DNA from: Hericium rajendrae
Lineage: Eukaryota; Basidiomycota; Agaricomycetes; Russulales; Hericiaceae
DNA: 64,000 nt
Assembly: GCA_033439255.1 (NCBI GenBank)
Contig: CM065884.1
Span: 682,001-746,000, forward strand
Direction of reading: 5' to 3'
Shown here piece after piece: positions 23,732-35,219 of the stretch. Position 1 is the first letter of the stretch; every line of letters begins with the position of its first letter. The notes beneath the pieces were generated by a model, which was given only the letters and a program-made list of their open reading frames with translations, made no database searches and was not told the DNA's origin. Made by a program: the position numbers and the translations under genes.

Positions 23732-23783
23732 TCATATCACCGACACGCCACGGTGGTATGAGGATATCGTCGATCGCGGCTGA
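23732..23783 (+). pseudogene. Relic of a WY-family C-terminus
   Basis: A short open piece reads ITDTPRWYEDIVDRG and a stop, matching the DTPRWYEES and DMPRWYED ends of intact members. Nothing before it fits the rest of the domain. It lies 0.46 kb after an intact member, which suggests an old tandem copy that decayed. Confidence 0.5.
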
Positions 23784-25049
23784 ATGGTACATATTTCAAA
23801 CTTGAATTCTCCCTGTGCTATTTCTGACATCATATGACAGTTTATCCTTCGTCTCATAGCGCGTTTCGTCGCAGTTGTGATAACCGCTACCACTTATTAC
23901 AGTGTCTGCTCCATCGTGCGCGTCGGACTACGGCATCGCATTAAGAATGTGCGCACTGGACACAGCGCCAGTGCGCGTTTCGTGGAGAACCAATGGCAGA
24001 CAGGTAGGGCTTTTCTACCCACACGCTTTCGCACCTACCCCGGCGCTGTTGTCCGAACAGCGTCATTTCCCCACATCCCTGCGTGCACGCGCCGCCGATC
24101 CGACATCCCATCGATCGATGATGACGGGCAGGCTCTAGTCTATGGAAGGGACATGGGCGCGTGCTTATGCGTGAGCAGATGGGGTTTTAATTGCTAAGTC
24201 CCCATATTCCTGTATTCACTGCGGCTGTTGTAATTACATCTAGCTAACGCTCAGTGCTCATCAGCAGAGAATTCTCAACTTCCCGACTGCATGGCACGTC
24301 CTGGACAGCGAAATATCTCTGCCTCGAGGCGTTCGTCATAGCTCTCGTGGTTCCTGCCTCTCGTTTTCTCAAGCTCAATTGTTCGAGCCACACCGTCAGG
24401 TCTCCCCTTTCACATCACCTCAGATTTAGGACATCGTCATCATGGCATTCCCAATCCGGGGGTCGTCGTTCGTCCTGGCTCGTCGCCAGCACGACCAACC
24501 TGCAGAATGCTCGTCCTCTGCCGCACTTTCCCGATTAGCCCCCTCGCAGCCTCGCGCATACCATCTCTAGCGCAAGAGCTGAGACGATGCCCTCGTGCAC
24601 ACATTGTCTGGAGGCCCCGCAGACAAATTCCAGACATCCGGTGGCCTCGGTCTGAACGTCGCGGGCAGCCTTGCCTATGGCCTGCGTGACGCTACATACC
24701 CCACCTCATACCCTTCGGCATGGAACAGCACATCGTGGACCGTGCGGTCTAGTCCGCACGGCATGACCCCGTCTTGCCCGACGCTGCGTCTGCGCGCCTC
24801 GCGTGCCCTTACGCGACGGCCCTTGCGTGAGGCATCTGCGGGCGGTCATGGGCGTCGACCTCGACAAGGAGACGCCCCTCGACACGGAGAACATCTAGCT
24901 AGTCGTGTGGCACAGCAATTGTCGCTAGCATGAGCGGGACATCGGCGATACGGCTGCAATGGAGGCGGTGGGGTTCCGGGCGCCGCACTTTTCACGCTAT
25001 TGTATTCCTGGGGTAACATTGCAGAACAAAATTGCGACTCTTCTTCTCT
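23784..25049. other. No gene supported; one coding-like stretch
   Basis: Most of this 1.3 kb shows nothing. The exception is 24595-24900 (plus), where a GC-rich open frame reads SGGPADKFQTSGGLGLNVAG and YPTSYPSAWNSTSW. It looks like real protein but I cannot place it in a family, and no start or splice context fits. It may be a remnant of a lost gene. Confidence 0.35.
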
Positions 25050-27420
25050 GCAGCGATTGAGGAGGCATACGGCGACGCGTCGTTCACTTTGGAAAAGGCA
25101 CATGACCGCGTCCGAAATGACTTAAGCGGCACGTCTCGTAATATTCAGCTCCCCTATCCCACTCTCATTCTCATCAACAACTTCCTGAGCCTACCAGCTT
25201 CAATTCTCACATCATGCCAAAATCAGAATGGGGCTCACGAACCGACGATGTTATGGATTGTGTAGAAATGGAACTTGACGCTGACGGTAACCGCATTCCC
25301 GACCCTGAGACCATCTTCCGTCTGACTCCCCGCCAATACGAGGAGCTGAAAGATGTTTGTCCCTCTACTTCAATTTATGCTCATCTAGCGTCCCCTGAGA
25401 TACTCTCGACAGCCTCGCGCATACTACCTGAAAGGGAGAGAGCCCACCGAAGAGCTGGATGACTTCCTCTTCACACACCGCGTGCAGCTCCCACACCACA
25501 TGCTGCCGAAAATTTATTTCGGCCTTGGCCTGAGCATGGAGGACATCCTGGCCTGCGTCACGCGCCACGACATCATGCCGACTCCTAAGGACTTCTACAG
25601 TCGCCTCAAGCCGCACGAACGACATGAGCTCGTGCTCCTGGACGCCAAGAGAGCCGTCGCGCAGCACCTCATCGAAAAGACAGGTGTGTACATGTACGCC
25701 GAAGTCACCCCGCTTGACGCGACGCATGATTGCATGATCACGTTGTACGACAACTACGATTGGTACTGCCGGCAGACAAGCGACGCGGATGAGGCCGCGC
25801 TCTTCTCGATGCTGCAGGCCGAGTTGCGCGTCCCGGGCCCGGCCAAGTGGTACTACGACTACGACATGCCCCTCTTTCTGGGCTTCGAAACCGGGTGAGC
25901 CCATCGCCGCCGCCTGCATCTCAGCGCTCACGGTCCAGACGGATGCAGATCCCCTCCGCCGCTGGACCCCGCGCGCGTCGTGTACGCGCGCCGCGCCACG
26001 AGCCGATCGCGCACATCCCCCCCGCGCTCCTCACGCGCTATACCCCCTTCGCCGGCGTCTCGCGGGTGACACCGCCGCCGCTGCACTTCGGGCTCGCACT
26101 CGACACCGCGGATCTCGAGGCGTGCGCCGCGTGCCACGGTCTCGCCGCCCACGAGGACGCATGGGTGCGGCACACCCGGCCGCATGTGCAGCCGTACTCC
26201 GACGAGGAGAAGTCGCTGCGGCTGACCTATGCCGCTGCGTTCGTAGAAGGCTTCGCGCGCAAGTACAACCTCGCCGTGCCCGACGCGCGGACGGCGCGTC
26301 TCCGCTGGCGGCACAAGACGCCGCTCGCGCGCCACTACACGATGGCGCTCACGGGCATGGAGCTGTATACGGAGCCGCTCGACACGGCCACGGAGTACGA
26401 GTGGGTGCTTGTGCTGTTCAACAACTATCGGTGGTGCGAGCGGAACATTGAAGATGAGGCGGTGGCGTGGACGGTGGAGACGGTACGGCGGGAGCTGGGC
26501 ATCTCTGGGCCTGCGATGTGGTACGACATACCAGTACGAGAGGATGTGGACTGAGCGATTCGGAGGGCTGGTTGATGTTGCTAACCTCGCATGGCGCTTC
26601 GGGCGTTACGTGTCTTGCGATTTCAGACCTATCAGCAAAAGGTTGTATGCTAACAAAGAGTCTTCTCTATGGCGCTAGATGGGGCAAGGACGCTGGGTCG
26701 CCAATATCAGAACGAGATTGCGCAGGGCCTCCCAGCAATTACAAACTCCACCATTTATGAATGACCTAGTCGGCTGACACGCGCGCTCGAATTCCCGTAT
26801 ACGCATGTGGGTATTCCCAGATCAGCTGTCCCAGTCATAGCCTCCCTCAAGAAGAGCTTGCGGATGCGCCTCCTAGAACGCAAGAAGAGAAGGCGGGAGA
26901 CGTACAGACACGCGCCCCAGATATGTCAGTCAGTTGAGTGGACGTGTTCGGCATCGATCGCCCGCTGTCGAACGTGGACGTGGGCCTTGCGACCAGTATG
27001 ACGGCATGCGTGGTCTTCTGGTGGGCGAGCGGAAGGACGGCAGGTGTTGTACTGTATGTCCACGATTAGCATGCCTTCCTTTGCGACGGCATTCTGCCAG
27101 GAGAATGGAACCAGGTTCTGGGGAGAAACCGCGGAACCAGCACCAGAAGATCAGCACCGCTATCAGATAAAGATGCAGGACGTTGCGATCCATGTAAAGA
27201 AGCCAGCAGCTGGTTGTACGCGGCCGGCGGCGCGTGCGCAGATGAATCGGGCACGCGAGCGAGCTGTTTCTGTGTTTCATTTCTGGTCATTCGGGGTTAG
27301 AAGCGCGTTGCGGTCAAGTGCAAGTCGTCGAGAGCGCGTAGAGTCAGCGGATCAGCGGCCAGCACAAGCCAGCGCTTCCGAGCGACCAGTCCTGTCGAGC
27401 ACCATCGGCATGCATGGGCA
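25050..27420 (+). repeat. Left arm of a large inverted duplication
   Basis: This 2.4 kb segment recurs in reverse orientation at about 35220-37590. Matching pieces in order are the upstream stretch aaaaggcacatgaccgcgtc, the complete two-domain WY gene with its introns, the 3' flank, and a further 0.6 kb of decayed coding-like sequence (26807-27400). Identity looks high in the WY exons and lower at the far end. The arm limits were judged by eye and may be off by tens of bases. Confidence 0.75.
25214..26554 (+). CDS. Two-domain WY-family protein, left-arm copy
   Basis: Three exons (25214-25354, 25413-25894, 25939-26554) give about 412 residues. Exon 1 (47 codons) has the VEMELDADGNRIPDP signature seen in single-domain exon 1. 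Domain 1 has KIYFGLGLSMEDILACVTRH, then CMITLYDNYDWYCRQ and PGPAKWYYDYD. Domain 2 has EPIAHIPPALL, LHFGLALDTADLEACAACH, WVLVLFNNYRWCERN and SGPAMWYDIP. Against the right-arm copy it has two extra bases near 26000 and lacks eight codons before ALTGMELYT. The frame stays open only if the acceptor ending at 25938 is used, ten bases upstream of the one that fits the right-arm copy. Otherwise it is frameshifted. It may therefore be a decaying copy. Confidence 0.6.
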
Positions 27421-29943
27421 GTCGAAAGCGTCGACCGTCGCACCTTGTCCGCGCGCTCCGGCTTCTTAGAGATAACATCCAAATGAGCACATAACGTACA
27501 GAACTTTGGGGTGCTCACACGCTCGAGTGGAGTAAACGTCGCTCTTGGGACTTGGATTGCGTGAGTTAGATTATTGGCCAACCTCTCGTGATCTTGTGTG
27601 AGCAGGGCTATGTGGTACTCGCGTGCTTGAAGAAGTACTGCCGGGTTGAGAAAGGGCGAGACTAACGTGTCAATTGCCGTATATGCATGCACTTCTATCA
27701 GATGCGCACCGAGCAGGTAAGACCAGTAAGATCACACCACATCCTCCTGCGATGGCAAAGGCTTCTGAGAAGCCTTCCACAGCGCCGGCGACGTACGTAT
27801 AAACGAAGGATCGGGAGCACAGAGCTCAATTTCGGGTACCGGATGGAGATCGGTGTTTGACGGAATAGAACTGCTTGTCTTCGGGAATGTAGAAGACGCA
27901 CATGGGTCGGACAGATGGCTGATCTGCTCACAAAATTGAGGGTCAGAAGCAACAGGAAGAGCCAGGACAGTACTTACTTCTCATTCTGTTACGATGTGAT
28001 CCACTGCTACCGATGTTCTCCCATATGGAATACAAAAGGAAACTTGACTACCAAGGTAAAAGATCCTAGAGGCAATTGAGTGACTACTATATGCAGCACT
28101 AATCGATGCCGCCAGCAGAGTGGAAAACAGCAAAAGCGAAGCGATCCCAGCGGGAGCGGAATATGTCGAGACAAATGTCGGCTGACAATATGCGCAAGGC
28201 CGATTGACAGCACGGCCGAAAGCTGGCTGACCAGCGTTCGGAAAAGGCAGCCCCACTTCCTCACAGGGCAACAAGTCCGAGATAAGCTGGCGCCAGGACA
28301 GCCTGCCATCCTCCCGCGCCCGATCACAAATGAAAGAGATCCAGATCCACTTTGACATCCCCTTCGGTTACTCGCACTTGCTTTTCGTAACGTTGCCGTC
28401 AGCGAGAACTGCCTCTTGGTCCCTGGTCGCCACAATCTTCCTCCCGGTGTTCGTAACCATCCACAGAAGCCTGATGCTTCCGCTTGTAGCCTTCCAGATC
28501 CCTCGATCAGCGACTGATTGGGGCAGCGTTGGAGCAGACGCCGAGGGCCCGATCTATACCGCCGCATAAGCAGACCGCTGCCCACGCAGAACGGGTTGCG
28601 TGAATGCCGGCGCCGTTGTGAGCGATGGCCTGTCATCGTTCTGGAAACCTGCATAGTCAGATAGTGCCACGCCCGCAGCAGTATCTCTATGACAAGAGGA
28701 GCGTCAGTGGAGTTAGATGACAGCGGTATGACCAAGGCTGGCAGGAACGGGCCCACAAAGCAGGATTCGACGAACCTGAGACGGGATCACAAATCGAGTA
28801 ACAGAGATCACAGATACTGTATGCATACCGCAATGCAATTTTCCAGGAAGACGAGAACTCTGCCTGCTCGACCACTTTGGATTCGCAGAGCACCGTTGGA
28901 CCATCCGCGCGAGTACGACGCGATTGCAGCGAACGACGGCAAATCCTAGAGTATGCAGAATATTCGACTCGACCTGTAGCTCGTCATGATCAGCTACATA
29001 GATCCCTACAGAACTGGGGCAGAACCTACTGGCAACCCCGCATCAGCACTTGAATCCCGATATCAGCGCTGCAAGCCGAAGGAATGATATCGCCGAGCCT
29101 GTTGTAGCACGAATATTAATGGCGGCATCAGCATAATCGAGCTCTGAAGGAAGCAGCGGTCAGATCTCCCATAGTACCACTTACACAGCCTGCGCACCAT
29201 ATGACGCGCGGCGCAACGTCAAGTTAAAGGAGAACGTGGGGGATCACAAGGATGCGCAGCGGCAAACTTTGCGCCGTGTTGCGTTCGAATTTACTGAGCG
29301 ACAGTCAGTCGAAGTCGCTGGTCTTGCGCAGAGGGCCGGGTGGTAGCTAGAGTAGAATGTGGCGACATCGTGCCGGAGCCTTGCACGACCTGAGAACGTT
29401 CCCGACCAAGATCACAGAGCGCGAAAAGGACGAGACAAGCCGCCAACAGGCCAGCCGCCCTGTCTTCCTAGCCACACGTGACCGCGTCAAGCATCCTCCG
29501 CGTAAACTCATCGCTTCGCCAGCTCGCCAGCCCAAGCCCACCTCGCACCCCGACAGACATCACACAACCCCTCACCCACACAAAAAGTGTCAATCTCAGC
29601 CAAAATTTCACGGCCAACCAGATCTCGTTATGCCTGATGATATGTAGTGTGTCGCTATGCGATCTATCTATCGCGGGGCGGGACGGGTAATGATGTATCG
29701 TGTCCATGCACAAGGGAAACAGAACCAATAAATACGGGCTAAGGATGGAGGGAAGAAGGGAAAAACCGGGCCGAGGCATAGGGGAAGGGAAGGCGGAAGG
29801 GGCTCTCATCTCACTCGGGGGGCGGGACTAGTATAGTACAGAGGGTCGTAAAGTATCGTATGGGGCGTCATCGGGACATAGGCTGGAAGAATATAGGCAT
29901 AAAAAGATGTGAGACGCTCAGGGCGGTCGGCGAAAGACGGCTT
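27421..29943. other. 2.5 kb without an intact gene; membrane-protein-like remnants
   Basis: On the minus strand, 27981-28358 encodes a hydrophobic run (GIASLLLFSTLLAASISAAY) after a Cys- and Pro-rich piece. Just downstream, near 27780-27950, are CVFYIPEDKQFYSV and VAGAVEGFSEAFAIAGGCG in other frames. These look like pieces of one degraded membrane protein. I cannot name the family. The interval 28900-29943 shows nothing further. It includes the 3' flank of the PP1 regulator gene. Confidence 0.35.
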
Positions 29944-32286
29944 TTACGCGCAGAGCGTCGGCGTCGACGGGAACGCGGCATGATGCGGCGCCGTCGGCGT
30001 CGTCGACCCGCTGCGCAGGTCCGACGCCGCCGAGCCCGACGCGGCAAAGTAGCCCGATGCATCCGTAAATACCTGCGCGGGACTCGACAGCATCTCCTCG
30101 ATGCTCGACGCCGAGTGCGCGCGCGGCACGTCGTCGCCCGTATAGAAGCAGAATCTGCACCCCCACATCAGCGCACGTCCACACCAAACAGCAATACAGC
30201 GGGACACTCACCGACTCAGCAGCTCGTGGTAGTCGCTCAAATGATGCAGCGGCGAGTCGCGCGGCGCGTCGAGTTCCATAGCGCTGAGCGCGGGACTCGC
30301 CGCCTCGCTGCTCGACGCGCTCGACAGCGACGTGATCGACGGCGTGCTCTCCTCGCTCCCGCCGCGGCGCACGCCCCACGCCGGAACGCGCTCCTTCGGC
30401 GGGCTCGCGCGCGACGGCGGGAACGACTGCGCGCGTGGCGCGAATGTCGGTGCAGGCGGAGGCAGCGGCGCGCGGTGCACCGCCGGAAAACTCTCGTCGA
30501 ATGGCGAGGTGGGCGGTGTGCGCCGCACGGCCGGCGCGTCGAAGTAGCCTGGTCCGCCGCGCGTGTGCCGCCGGCGCAGGGCTGGCGCGGGTGCGGGCAC
30601 AGGCGCAGCGAGGTCTGACGACTCCGTGTCCGAGTCCGGGACGTACGCCGCGGGCGGCGGGCGGAACGCGCTGTCGTCGAACGCGGTGCTGGACGACGAG
30701 CGTGAGGACATCGGCGACGCCATTGGCGAGGCGCACTTCTGCGGCCACGGGATCGAGTTGTGCGTCACATGCGCGGCGGGGTATGTCGCTGTGCGCGAAT
30801 GGTGCTGCCCGGACTGTGTGGGCGTGGGGGATGCGGACAACGGGGACCACGAGTGGCGCAGCGCCGCCGCAAAGTCGTACCGCCCGCCTAACACAGGCGG
30901 CGACTTACGCGGGCTCCCGCTCGCGCGCACCTTGACGACCTCCTCGAGGCGGCTCTTGAGCTCCGCAACCTCCTCCCCGCCGCTCTCCGCCTCCGCGCGC
31001 GGCTCGTCCTTCGGCTCCCGCGCAAACGCGACCTCGTAGTTCCGCCCGCCGTTGTTGTCCCAGATCTCGCGGCCCGCGACGACGTAGCGCACCGCGAGGA
31101 ACAGCGTCTTGTCCTCGAGCCGCGCCTCGTTGAGCTTGACCACGAACGCGAAGCGGTCCTGCGTCCCGCCCTCGACCGCATCGACGTACCGCGCCGTGAC
31201 CTCCGAGGTCGTCTGCCACCCGTCCGTCGTGAAACGCACCGCGACCCACTTCTCGAAATCGAGGTTGCGCACGCGCACTATGCCGCTCAGCGCGCCTGCG
31301 CCCGCGTCAAATTCGAGCGCCTCAAGCCCGACGTCGCGCGTCGCGCCAAGCCCTGTCCACGGCGGTACGCCGACCTTGCGCATCACTAAGGCGCCCTTCG
31401 CAGATCCAGAGCCGTAGATGAACGACGGGAACTCGCTCTCGGTCCCGCTCGTGTCCGTCGCAGTCGGGCTGCCGTCGCGCGAGACCGCAAGCGGCTTCTG
31501 CTCCGCAAGGAACAGCTTCACGTGCTCGAGCTGCGCGTCAAAGTGTACATTCTTCGCGAGCGTCGGCGTCGCGGGCTCGCTCTTGCTCGCGGCGGCCGTA
31601 GTCGTAATCGTGAGGTGGTCGCCATTCGAGGACGTCGACGCGTGCCGCCGGCCCTTGAGCGAGCTTTTGAGCGGCTCGCCCGACTTCTTCCGGATGAGGC
31701 GCACGTCGTCCGCGGTTGCGGGCGGGGAGCGCACGCGCTGATTCCGTGCGAGGGTGTGTACGTGCGACTCTGAGAGGTGCCGCGGGCCGTGCCCGTGTGC
31801 GGCGGCAGCGTCGACGTCGATACGCAGGTGACTACCCAGGCGTCGGGGGGTCTCCGAGTCCGAGTCCGAATCGGTGTCGGGGATGGGCGTACTGCGTTCT
31901 GGCGGGCGCATCCCAAGAAAACGCTGTCCGCGGATGCGGCGCGGGCGGGATGAGTGTGCGGGCGAGTCAGAGCTGGAATTGACAGGAGATGGCGTGCGCG
32001 ATCGCGGGGCCGCTGGGGTCGGAGGCTCCACGACGAGTTGCGTCGCTGATGTAGATGCAACAGGCATCGCGGGCCGGATGGGAGTGAACGGCTGCAGGCC
32101 AGCGCGGGAGACGGGCGTCGAGAGGGGGAGGGAGGTCATGGTGGGGGCTGGCGAGGCGGCGGGAGAGACGCGGCGCGAAGTAGGAGCAGAATGCGGGCGG
32201 CGGGGTACGAGCGGGAGGGCCGCAGAGGAAGAGTTCGCCGCCAGGGAGAAGGGTATAACGGGTGAGCAGACGGTCGTAGAGGACAT
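29944..32286 (-). CDS. GAC1: Glycogen-targeting protein phosphatase 1 regulatory subunit (CBM21)
   Basis: Two exons, 30212-32286 and 29944-30154, give 761 residues. The PP1-docking RVxF-type motif is KNVHF at residues 245-249. A CBM21 glycogen-binding domain spans about 323-421, with VAVRFTTDGWQTTSEV, DRFAFVV and the hallmark GREIWDNNGGRNYEV. Such subunits (yeast Gac1, Pig1; animal PPP1R3) bring phosphatase 1 (Glc7) to glycogen and help activate glycogen synthase. The flanks are Ser/Pro-rich and likely disordered and phosphorylated. The long C-terminal half has no known domain. Exon 2 encodes the short end FCFYTGDDVPRAHS to TPTLCA. The long overlapping plus-strand frames are by-products of high GC. 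The gene sits alone inside the inverted duplication. Confidence 0.9.
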
Positions 32287-35219
32287 CGTGGCCGGTGAGG
32301 GGATGGACGAGGGAAAGGGAGCAGGTATGGGGAGGAGCGGTGTTAAGTATGGAGTCGATGATGAACAAGGAAGCCCTGGGAGAGAGATAAGATGAGCACA
32401 GGGTTAGACGTAAAAGAAGGATGATGACCAGCAAAACATACACAGTCGATCCACTCTGGAACACGGACAGACGAGCCGGGAAGCCCTCGAGACAATCCAA
32501 GGGGCACGGCGCAGATCCGGGAAGTACGATAAGACGACAGCGTCTATCCTCTTTGGGCGCGAACTCTCTCCTTGCGGTGCGGTTCCCGAGAATGAATTGA
32601 GCGAATTCTCACACCTCCGGCTTCTCCTGCCAAGTTGGACAAGGAAGCACGATAGACAGCACAGGTAATCTCGGGCGCGGTTGACAGGCACGGCAAGTCG
32701 GAACGGCAGCGGGCGCCGTATGACAACGAGCTTGACAAGTGCTTGACAACGACGGGAGTGGACGGAAGGCGGGGATGAAAAACCTTGAGCTGGCGGTCTG
32801 GATCCTGGAAACTTTTAAAGAAAGAGCAGATATAAGATGAGGCTCAGCGCTGAGGACGCCGGTGGAGCAATACGCACTTTTCGCAAAGGCCGAGACCGAC
32901 GAGGCCCGAGATGCGAGCGCGTGCGTCAGCAGCCTATCGGGCGGGATTGTGGAATCAAGTCGTGATTAAGGAATCGAAAGACGAAGAGGTGGCGCGCTGG
33001 TTGAAAGAACGAACGAAAGGTGGATAGGACACCGGTGGGGGCGACTTGTCTGACGAACGAAGAGGAAAAGGGCACTTAAAAGAAAAGGAAAAAGTGATCA
33101 GCTCAGGCTCAAGAATTGTTGAAGAAGGCTCGAGGAGGGTGAGACCGCATCAGCTGCCAGGCACCTGACGCCACCGCCTTACCTGGCAACGCTAACCTAA
33201 GTTAATTGATAACCTTCGAAAGTGTGACAATGTTCGAGGCCTCCGAGTCGCTGCTCCCTACAAACAGCCCGCGGCGGCTGCTCCTGAAGTAAGAGGAGGA
33301 GGAGGAGGAAGAGGGAAGCCACCGACGGATTCCGGTGTACTGGGCTGGGCTGACAGTTTATAGTTTGCAGCCGCGGACCGCGCCAGTGGCTAACCAAGTC
33401 TAGTCCCTGTCCGGCCCCTTGGCGCACGTTCTCCGTCCATGCCCGTCAACATCTTCATCACTGCAACTTTCTCCTGAATCAACTCCATCATCTATGGTAT
33501 TCTAGTACAATTTCCTCGACTCGCTTTGTCGTTACATCTTTCTGTCCTGCACGTCTTACTGACCAGCACCTCTCCAGAAAATTCGGATGAACCGCCTCCC
33601 GATCGACTGTATGAACTGCCAGCCAGAGTCTAGGATCGCAGCATAGCCGCTCGTTGCGGAGCTTGCTGCGCACGATGTCAAAAACGTGCCACTCCACCTC
33701 CCCAACGTGCGATCTCAATTCATTCGTCGGTGCGTGCGTCTCTCTGGGGTTTTCTTTTTAGGTTCGCGTCCTATCACCCGCTATTCCCGTGCGACGCATC
33801 ATATCATCTGCTGCTGATAGCGTCGGCGCAACTGATCACGGGACGATATCTTGCCCTCCGTATACTGAACTGTTGCACTTGGCATCCTTCAGTGCGCATC
33901 ATGCCCATCCAGGGTGGACAGGCTTGCAGCCCTGGGTCATCATCAGACATTGACGTTTCCCCACCTGCAACTAACGACGACTGATCTCCAAATGATATGA
34001 CACGCCAGGCCCTGGCGGGTCATGCAACCGTGCAGGCTTGTGGATTTTTTTGCTTTCTTTCCCTGGCATGCCTGTTGGTTTCGTGTCGCCCATGGGAAAT
34101 TCATACCTGCATCCATCGCAGCCCACAATGCGGGACAAAGGCCTCGCATGGGTGTCTCACACCTCGTCCAGGGCCAGCAGGCATCACTAGTCACAGGCAT
34201 CACAAGTCACCGGCATCAGCGACGACCATCGCGATCGGTGTATACGCCAACGCCGACAGATTCCAACCGCATGCTTCGCGACCGTCCACATCTTTCCCCG
34301 CTCGTGATGTAGAGGTTGCTAAACGCACACACCTCTAAACTTTCCACCGTCCATCACAAACCACTGCGATGGCCAGTGGACACGCAGAAATAAACTTCTG
34401 ATCTGATCACATCGCCCGCAGGCATGCACCAGCACTTATATATTGCATCAACCGGTCTGTGATCATACCTGACTGTTCTATCATGATTCCGCGGCGCCGC
34501 TGACGTCGCTGACCTCCGCACAGGCTCGCATTAACAGTGCGGGGTAAGTCTCGTCACATGGAGGCCCGTATACATCTATCAGGATGAGCCACGACCTTGA
34601 TGCACCGATCAGACGTGGGGTCAAGTGCGGGGTATTCACTACTGGTCTGAGCCGCCTATATCAGCCTCTGTGTGTCCGCATCTGCGGGGTGGGTGCGATC
34701 CTGATATTGCCCGTGCGGGGTTCGCCGTGGTTTCTCTGCGGGATCCGCAGCGAGGGTGCGGGGTAATGGTCCCTGCAAGTGGGTGATGGTCCTTTTGCAG
34801 CACGCATCCAGATATCGCTGAAATCTGTCTTAATTTGCAGTCGCGCGCTGGCGTCGCGGCGCCAGAGCTTCATCTTACTGCCGCATCCATTGGCGTCCGA
34901 CAGACCTGTGCACAAAAGCCTCGCTCACGCGAGCATGCCATCCCGCGCCCGTCCAAGAGGCAGTCGTCTTTCCTCTCGCGGACATAAATAACTTCACCTG
35001 CATGTTTACGCACAACGATCTCGATAAGAAACAGGTGTCGGTGCGTCCGAGAAGCCGGGGCGCGCGGACGAATTCTAAGCATGCAACCCCGATCTCATAA
35101 CTCCTTGCGCGCCTGGCTGGTTGTCTGAGCGATGAGCGTGGCTCTAGAGTCTACTGGTTCGTTTCTCGATGCACATCTGCAGCCTACACGTCGGCGCCGT
35201 CTAGACTCCTCTGCGCAAG
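32287..35219. other. 2.9 kb upstream of the PP1 regulator, no gene supported
   Basis: It holds the promoter and 5' leader of the CBM21 gene, with an A/G-rich run at 33060-33320. Further right, open frames are short and mutually overlapping. A cluster of an 8-base word at 34538-34764 is listed separately. Nothing else can be supported. Confidence 0.4.
34538..34764 (+). repeat. Cluster of five TGCGGGGT words
   Basis: TGCGGGGT occurs at 34538, 34626, 34683, 34714 and 34757, five times in 227 bases. Spacing is irregular and the flanks differ, so this is not a tandem repeat of a longer unit. It could be a cluster of protein-binding sites or chance in GC-rich DNA. Confidence 0.4.

Noticed and set aside
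29918-32060. Long open frames antisense to the PP1 regulator gene (for example 29918-30850, 31518-32060 in other frames)
   Set aside because: They are Arg/Ala/Pro-rich by-products of GC-rich codons. Only the frame with KNVHF and the CBM21 motif is conserved.
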